64,000 nt of DNA from a bacterium (GTDB lineage: Bacteria > Electryoneota > Electryoneia > Electryoneales > Electryoneaceae). The stretch is from the NCBI GenBank assembly GCA_020444265.1, contig JAHLLH010000002.1, forward strand, positions 609,033 through 673,032, given 5' to 3'. Below, one piece after another: positions 60,247 to 64,000 of the stretch. The notes under the pieces were generated by a model. It was given only the letters and a program-made list of their open reading frames with translations. It did no database searches and was not told the origin of the DNA. The translations under genes were made by a program, and so were the position numbers. How positions within the stretch are numbered: the stretch's first letter is position 1; the number at the start of each line of letters is the position of its first letter.

Positions 60247-61677
60247 TCACATCGCGTAGAGTTGAGCTTCTTCGAGACGTTCCTCGGCGCTCTTCCCGCC
60301 GGGGATCTCGATTGCTTTCAGGATGAGGTCGTGCAGCCCCATGATTTCACACGGAATTTCGTAGTGCTCGACCAATTCCTTGAGCTGTTTTTTGCAATTC
60401 GCGCAGGGTGCGATGCAGATATCCGCCCCGGTTGCGATCAGCTGTTCTGCTTTCTTACGTCCCCCAACTTCCATGCGGTAGTCGTGAATCTCATCGATGG
60501 ATACCAACCCACCGCCACCCCCACAGCAATAGTTCAACTTCCCACCGGGAGTCATTTCGACATAATCTTTGACGAAGGATTTCAGGATCTCACGTGGCTG
60601 ATCGACAATCCATCCCCCTCGTGCGATGTTGCACGGGTCATGATAGGTGACCTTCTGGGTGATGATGTTGGGGTTGAGTGTGATCTTGCCTTTGCGCAGG
60701 CAGTCGAGGGTGTACTCGATGAAGCTGACGACGGGGGAGGGTCGTTTCCCGCCGAAGACCGGCACAAAATCGTGCGCGGAACGGGAAGCATGGCCACATT
60801 CACCGATCAGCAGATTTTTACCGTTGAGACGTTCCACTTCTCCAACTAGCTGCTTGATGATGCGTTCGAGATGCCAGTCGCTATAGAAGAGGCCGTAATT
60901 AATGCCATCGTAGTTGCAGGAGCCGATGGTCCAGCGGTCCCAGTCACCGGCGGCGTAGAGTACTGCGAGATTGCCGAGCAGGGTGTCCGGTTCCATCAGG
61001 TAATCGCTGACAGCGCAGAAGAAGACGAAATCACGGTCCTGTTTGTCGACCGGCACCTCCACCTGCAGACCAAACTGGTCCTCCAGCTCTTCCTGCAAAA
61101 ACTCCAGCGTGTTGAGCATGGCAACCTTTGGAATCTTCGAGGTGTTGTGAGTTTCACCCTCAAGCTGCTCGCGTACGCTGACCTGCAGCGCTTTCGATGA
61201 GATGCCCGCAAGGCTGAGGATGTAGCGGCCAAGTCGTGTGATCAGACCATGATCCATCCCCATCGGGCATTCCAGCGTACACCTCCGGCAGGCGGTGCAA
61301 CGATAAAAGACATCCGCCATCTCGAGGATGATCTCCTCGGTCAGTTCGAAGGCGTGTGTGTTGAATTGGGAACGCATCCAGCCACCAAGCGAGAAATAGC
61401 GCTGGTAGACCTGAAGCAGCAGGGTGGTCTTGTAGCAGGGAACATCCCGTGCTTCCCCTGTCACCTGGTAGACCGGGCAGGTGACCGAGCAACGATTGCA
61501 CTTGTTAGTCGTCCGGCAGTAGGAGTCGAGCAGGGGTTTGTAATCGGTATGCTCGAGGATGGCGGCGAAGGCATCCAGAAATCGTTCCACCAACCCAGTT
61601 GCAGGTGGGTTTTCGACATAATAGGGCAGTCGTTCACGCAACATCTGCTGGGAGGCATTTTCGACAGTTTCGGGCAT
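60247..61677 (-). CDS. HdrD/DsrK/HmcF-like Fe-S oxidoreductase subunit (complex B)
   Basis: 476 residues, first gene of the leftward operon. Ferredoxin motifs are CNRCSVTCPVY ... CYKT and CTACRRCTLECPMG; the CCG-type domain has HDPCNIAR, NYCCGGGGG and PCANCKKQL. All key cysteines match the complex A copy. AGAGAG precedes the ATG. A sigma-54-type promoter lies about 40 bases upstream, so complex B should be under sigma-54 control. Confidence 0.9.
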   Translation of the reverse strand: MPETVENASQQMLRERLPYYVENPPATGLVERFLDAFAAILEHTDYKPLLDSYCRTTNKCNRCSVTCPVYQVTGEARDVPCYKTTLLLQVYQRYFSLGGWMRSQFNTHAFELTEEIILEMADVFYRCTACRRCTLECPMGMDHGLITRLGRYILSLAGISSKALQVSVREQLEGETHNTSKIPKVAMLNTLEFLQEELEDQFGLQVEVPVDKQDRDFVFFCAVSDYLMEPDTLLGNLAVLYAAGDWDRWTIGSCNYDGINYGLFYSDWHLERIIKQLVGEVERLNGKNLLIGECGHASRSAHDFVPVFGGKRPSPVVSFIEYTLDCLRKGKITLNPNIITQKVTYHDPCNIARGGWIVDQPREILKSFVKDYVEMTPGGKLNYCCGGGGGLVSIDEIHDYRMEVGGRKKAEQLIATGADICIAPCANCKKQLKELVEHYEIPCEIMGLHDLILKAIEIPGGKSAEERLEEAQLYAM

Positions 61678-61717
61678 GATGATCTCTCTTGGCTATCGAT
61701 CCGACAGCCGTTCCTTG

Positions 61718-61734
61718 CGCAAAGGGTGTACCCG
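61718..61734 (-). promoter_or_regulatory. Sigma-54-type promoter for the complex B operon
   Basis: On the minus strand GGGTACACCCTTTGC has GG-N10-GC spacing (GG 61732-61731, GC 61720-61719). The -12 TTTGC is perfect; the -24 has two mismatches to TGGCAC. The predicted start near 61707 gives a 30-base leader with an AGAGAG site before ATG 61677. Confidence 0.55.
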
Positions 61735-61891
61735 AATGGGTGGCTCCCGAAGCTGTGAGGATGCTGAGTGGTCGGTTTGCGAACCCTCTATCTGGTGTTC
61801 CAGAACGGGGAAGGGTGGAGTGGTGTTCGAGCGGGATAAAGGTGTTAAGGAAGACAGAAGTGTTGAGCCAGGTTGCGTTGGAGGCCGACAA

Positions 61892-61944
61892 AGTGTCGCA
61901 AGTGCTGAAACAAAGTGTTGCACTGCGACAGTCTGTACGACACT
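61892..61944. promoter_or_regulatory. Candidate shared activator site between complex B and the NifX-DUF1847 gene
   Basis: Three copies of one motif cluster here: AGTGTCGCA (61892-61900), AGTGTTGCA (61914-61922) and, inverted, TACGACACT (61936-61944). A further inverted TGCGACA lies at 61924-61930. The spacing is about 22 bases, two helical turns. The cluster is almost exactly midway between the two divergent sigma-54-type promoters (about 190 and 200 bases), and one copy is identical to the site at 42623. The rest of the 478-base gap holds no supported gene. Confidence 0.6.
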
Positions 61945-62111
61945 TCTCCCGGTCCGAGAACACCTGGCGCTTGGGATGAGCCAGAAGCTATTCAATCATT
62001 GGGTCGAAATCCGACAGGGCGTGCATCTCCGTACGAACACGACAGTTTGACACCAGCAGGGAAAAATCGGGTTGCATTTCGCAGGCTGTAAGTGGAGTGC
62101 GCCACGGTGGC

Positions 62112-62128
62112 TCGGCACATGGATTGCC
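62112..62128 (+). promoter_or_regulatory. Sigma-54-type promoter for the NifX-DUF1847 gene
   Basis: TCGGCACATGGATTGCC has GG-N10-GC spacing (GG 62114-62115, GC 62126-62127). The -12 TTGC is perfect and the -24 has one mismatch. The predicted start near 62139 is followed by AAAGGAG and ATG 62156, a compact and convincing layout. Confidence 0.7.
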
Positions 62129-62155
62129 TTGCTCAGTGGTGAAAGGAGCAGGACC

Positions 62156-63160
62156 ATGCGTTTCGGAATACCCCTACATGGTGATCGTGTTGCCCCACGG
62201 TGTACCCATGCGGACGGGATGCTGGTCGTCATTTTACGCCAGGGACGATTGGCTGATGAGTTCAGGATGGATGCCCAGATCGATACGATCGAGGATCTGA
62301 CCGAGATCGTGCGGCAGCTCAATCTCGACGTTCTTATTTGCGGGGGGGTCAACCAGGGGGCACGTTCCGCGCTGGAACCCCTGGTAGGGGCGATCCTGGC
62401 CAACCGTTCGGGAAGCAAAGAAGAAATCCGGTCCTGGCTGATCTCCGGTAAAGTCGTGCCGTCGAGTGAAGATCTCCTTTCCTTTGAGATGGAGGATGGT
62501 GCGGGGGAGCGAGATGTTGATTGCCTTGCCTGCCCCAACCCGGTTTGCCTTGACACAGGCGGTTGTATCCTTACTCCCGTTCAGTCAGTCATTCCAAGTG
62601 AGATTGACCAGGCGATGCTCGATCTGGCACAAGACCTGAACTTTGAAGATGACCGTCGTCTCTGTCGTCTATCCGAATTGGTCTACTTCTGTCTGGAGAT
62701 GGGGTACCACACTCTCGGGGTCGCCTATTGTTCCGATCTGCATCACCCTGCCACGATTCTGACCAGCGTGCTTCGAAGGTTCTTTCATGTCCACCCAGTC
62801 AGTTGCAAACTGCGGGTAGCTGCATCTGAGGATAGGGACAACTCCTCTTCTCCTGCTGAACTGTCAAGGTCCTGCAATCCCCTCGCCCAGGCTGCTGCCC
62901 TCAACCGGAAAGAGACAGACCTCAATATTTTAGTTGGCCTCTGCATCGGTGCTGACTGTGTCTTCTCAAAGGCAAGTCTTGCACCGGTGACCACTTTGTT
63001 CAACAAGGATCGCGCCCTAGCAAACAACCCGATTGGCGCGATCTATTCCGAACGGTATCTGCGCGAAGCGATGGAGTCCGGGGGGGCGGTACGATCCAAT
63101 GAACGTTCCCCCTATTCCATGGCATCTGCCCAGCTTTCCAAAGAAAGGATCGTACGATGA
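62156..63160 (+). CDS. NifX/ORP-like domain fused to a DUF1847 metal-binding-type domain
   Basis: 334 residues from ATG 62156 (AAAGGAG upstream and a sigma-54-type promoter that places the transcript start after the longer in-frame start at 62072). Residues 1-110 have the NifX/ORP fold (MRFGIPLHGDRVAPRC, LDVLICGGVNQGA). A cysteine segment (CLACPNPVCLDTGGC, about 122-137) leads into a domain resembling DUF1847. Its features are LSELVYFCLEMGYHTLGVAYCSDL, the CNPLAQAAALNRKETDLNIL region, and LCIGADCVFSKASLAPVTTL. DUF1847 proteins of anaerobes are uncharacterised and Cys-rich. The fusion suggests both domains act on one metal or sulfur cofactor. Confidence 0.75.
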   Translation: MRFGIPLHGDRVAPRCTHADGMLVVILRQGRLADEFRMDAQIDTIEDLTEIVRQLNLDVLICGGVNQGARSALEPLVGAILANRSGSKEEIRSWLISGKVVPSSEDLLSFEMEDGAGERDVDCLACPNPVCLDTGGCILTPVQSVIPSEIDQAMLDLAQDLNFEDDRRLCRLSELVYFCLEMGYHTLGVAYCSDLHHPATILTSVLRRFFHVHPVSCKLRVAASEDRDNSSSPAELSRSCNPLAQAAALNRKETDLNILVGLCIGADCVFSKASLAPVTTLFNKDRALANNPIGAIYSERYLREAMESGGAVRSNERSPYSMASAQLSKERIVR

Positions 63161-63687
63161 CCATGCCTGCCCTGCAATCCATCGGCTTATGTGTCCACTA
63201 TTCTCCCCAGGGAGATTGGGCGTTCGACTTTGCGCTTCGCCTGGTACGGGAGCGTGACATCCAGTTCAATATCTTTCATTTCCTCGCCGACCCCTTCAAC
63301 CCGAATGATCATCCCCCGCAGAATCTCGGAAAAAAGGAACTGGACGATTTGATTGTTGAACGGGAACGTGAGCTGCGTTTCTACTACGATGATCGGCTCG
63401 GGGACCACCTGAAAGCGGGATTTCGTCTCTGCGAAGACAACGAGTGGAGTGAACTTCACCACTGTCTTCTGCGACGTGAATTCCAACTGCTGGTCATGCC
63501 CTACCCGGAAGCAGGTGCGACCTTCGGTAGACGCAATCTCGAGGAATTCGCATCAAATTTCGTTTCGCCGATCGTTCTGGTTGGCCCCAATCATCCGGAC
63601 GAAATCCATTTGAACACCCAGGCTGTTCTGCTGAATGATATCCATCATGTCTCGGGGGCGTCCGGGTTGGTCCTCAGTGATGGCTAA
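63157..63687 (+). CDS. Hypothetical protein, possibly universal-stress-protein-like
   Basis: 176 residues, starting in an ATGA overlap with the NifX-DUF1847 gene. The alternating strand-helix pattern (SIGLCVHYSPQGDWAFDFA, then FNIFHFLADPF, then FQLLVMPYPE and SPIVLVGP) resembles a Usp/HUP nucleotide-binding fold. The usual G-x2-G-x9-G-S/T loop is not clear, so nucleotide binding is doubtful. Translational coupling implies a function with the upstream protein. The 92-base gap after it shows nothing notable. Confidence 0.5.
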   Translation: MTMPALQSIGLCVHYSPQGDWAFDFALRLVRERDIQFNIFHFLADPFNPNDHPPQNLGKKELDDLIVERERELRFYYDDRLGDHLKAGFRLCEDNEWSELHHCLLRREFQLLVMPYPEAGATFGRRNLEEFASNFVSPIVLVGPNHPDEIHLNTQAVLLNDIHHVSGASGLVLSDG

Positions 63688-63779
63688 AAGTCTGAACGGA
63701 TGAGGCCATCGGTGGGGTTCATCGCTACCTTCCGGTATCCCCCCAACTGTGCCTCCCCAGATTGAAGCTTGGATACGCT

Positions 63780-64000
63780 ATGGATGACGTGATCAGCAGG
63801 ATCATCTTCCAATCCATTCGTGATGGTGTATTCACCGTCAACAAGGATTGCAGGATTACCTCCTTTAATCCCGCCGCGGAAGAGATTACTGGCTTCACTC
63901 GTGACGAGGCTGTTGGGAAGCACTGCTTCGATATATTCCGGACAGAAGTCTGCCATACTCATTGCGCGCTTAAGGATACCTTGAAGAGCAAGGAACCGAT
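63780..64000 (+). CDS. OrpR-like PAS sigma-54 activator, N-terminal part (copy C, runs off the window)
   Basis: The frame from ATG 63780 is open to the last base (73 complete codons). The visible PAS domain matches copies A and B closely (IRDGVFTVNKDCRITSFN, PAAEEITGFTRDEAVG) and has Cys49, Cys58 and Cys62 in the same C-x8-C-x3-C spacing. The AAA+ and helix-turn-helix parts are expected beyond the window but not seen. It is the third such regulator, again next to a NifX-domain gene. Confidence 0.75.
   Translation, partial: MDDVISRIIFQSIRDGVFTVNKDCRITSFNPAAEEITGFTRDEAVGKHCFDIFRTEVCHTHCALKDTLKSKEP

Noticed and set aside
43627-61677. Dissimilatory sulfate reduction, suggested by DsrK/DsrM/DsrO/DsrP-like subunits
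   Set aside because: dsrAB, dsrC, apr and sat are absent from the window, and these subunit types occur in several other complexes, so sulfur metabolism cannot be concluded.
62072-62155. N-terminal extension of the NifX-DUF1847 frame
   Set aside because: It spans the sigma-54-type promoter; the start at 62156 has AAGGAG and begins exactly at the domain's first strand.

Overview
The window is about 64 kb of moderately GC-rich bacterial chromosome and is almost entirely coding. Several features point to an anaerobic Gram-negative bacterium of the FCB superphylum (a Bacteroidota, KSB1, Zixibacteria or Electryoneota-like lineage; the sequence alone does not settle which). These are a TonB-dependent receptor with an N-terminal carboxypeptidase-regulatory-like domain, a PorV/PorQ-family outer-membrane protein, and secreted proteins ending in a FlgD-like/type-IX-secretion-type sorting module (PNPFNP ... 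GLYFIRL). No rRNA, tRNA, CRISPR array, transposase or phage gene was recognised.

Region 1 (1-23.6 kb, all +) is a galactan/galactose utilisation locus. It starts with the end of a probable peptidyl-prolyl isomerase, a TonB receptor, a large secreted Fn3-type protein and a PorV-like protein. A secreted carbohydrate-binding-like protein, two GH53 endo-galactanases (one with a sorting domain, one lipoprotein) and a secreted GH2 beta-galactosidase with a LamG-type insertion follow. The locus ends with a LacI regulator, aldose epimerase, an SSS-family sugar symporter, GalT and GalK. Outside the cell the polymer is cut to galactose; inside, the Leloir route takes over (galE is not in the window). 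Three copies of a composite palindromic intergenic repeat sit between these genes.

Region 2 (23.8-42.5 kb, +) is a signalling island. It has a membrane PAS kinase with an NtrC-type response regulator, CheW and a large methyl-accepting protein, three large PAS kinases (two hybrid), and a sigma-54 activator with a cysteine-bearing PAS domain.

Region 3 (42.6-64 kb) is the most unusual part. A central cluster (51.7-56.7 kb) has the gene content of the 'orange protein' (ORP) system of Desulfovibrio: a divergent PAS/AAA sigma-54 activator like OrpR, two NifX/ORP-fold proteins, a DUF5320-like protein, and two MinD/Mrp-type ATPases with inserted ferredoxin domains. It is flanked by two homologous four-gene operons with the same internal order: HdrD/DsrK-like Fe-S protein, NarI/DsrM-like cytochrome b, four-cluster ferredoxin, and an NrfD-like membrane protein fused to a six-haem cytochrome c. 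One operon reads rightward (43.6-48.8 kb) and one leftward (61.7-56.8 kb). Each lies beside another NifX-domain gene, and OrpR-like regulators with the same C-x8-C-x3-C PAS motif occur three times. Sigma-54-type GG-N10-GC promoters precede the two outer NifX genes and the left-facing operon. The 9-mer AGTGTTGCA recurs upstream of both outer loci. I infer one co-regulated, redox-sensing membrane electron-transfer and MinD-ATPase system; its function is not known from the sequence.
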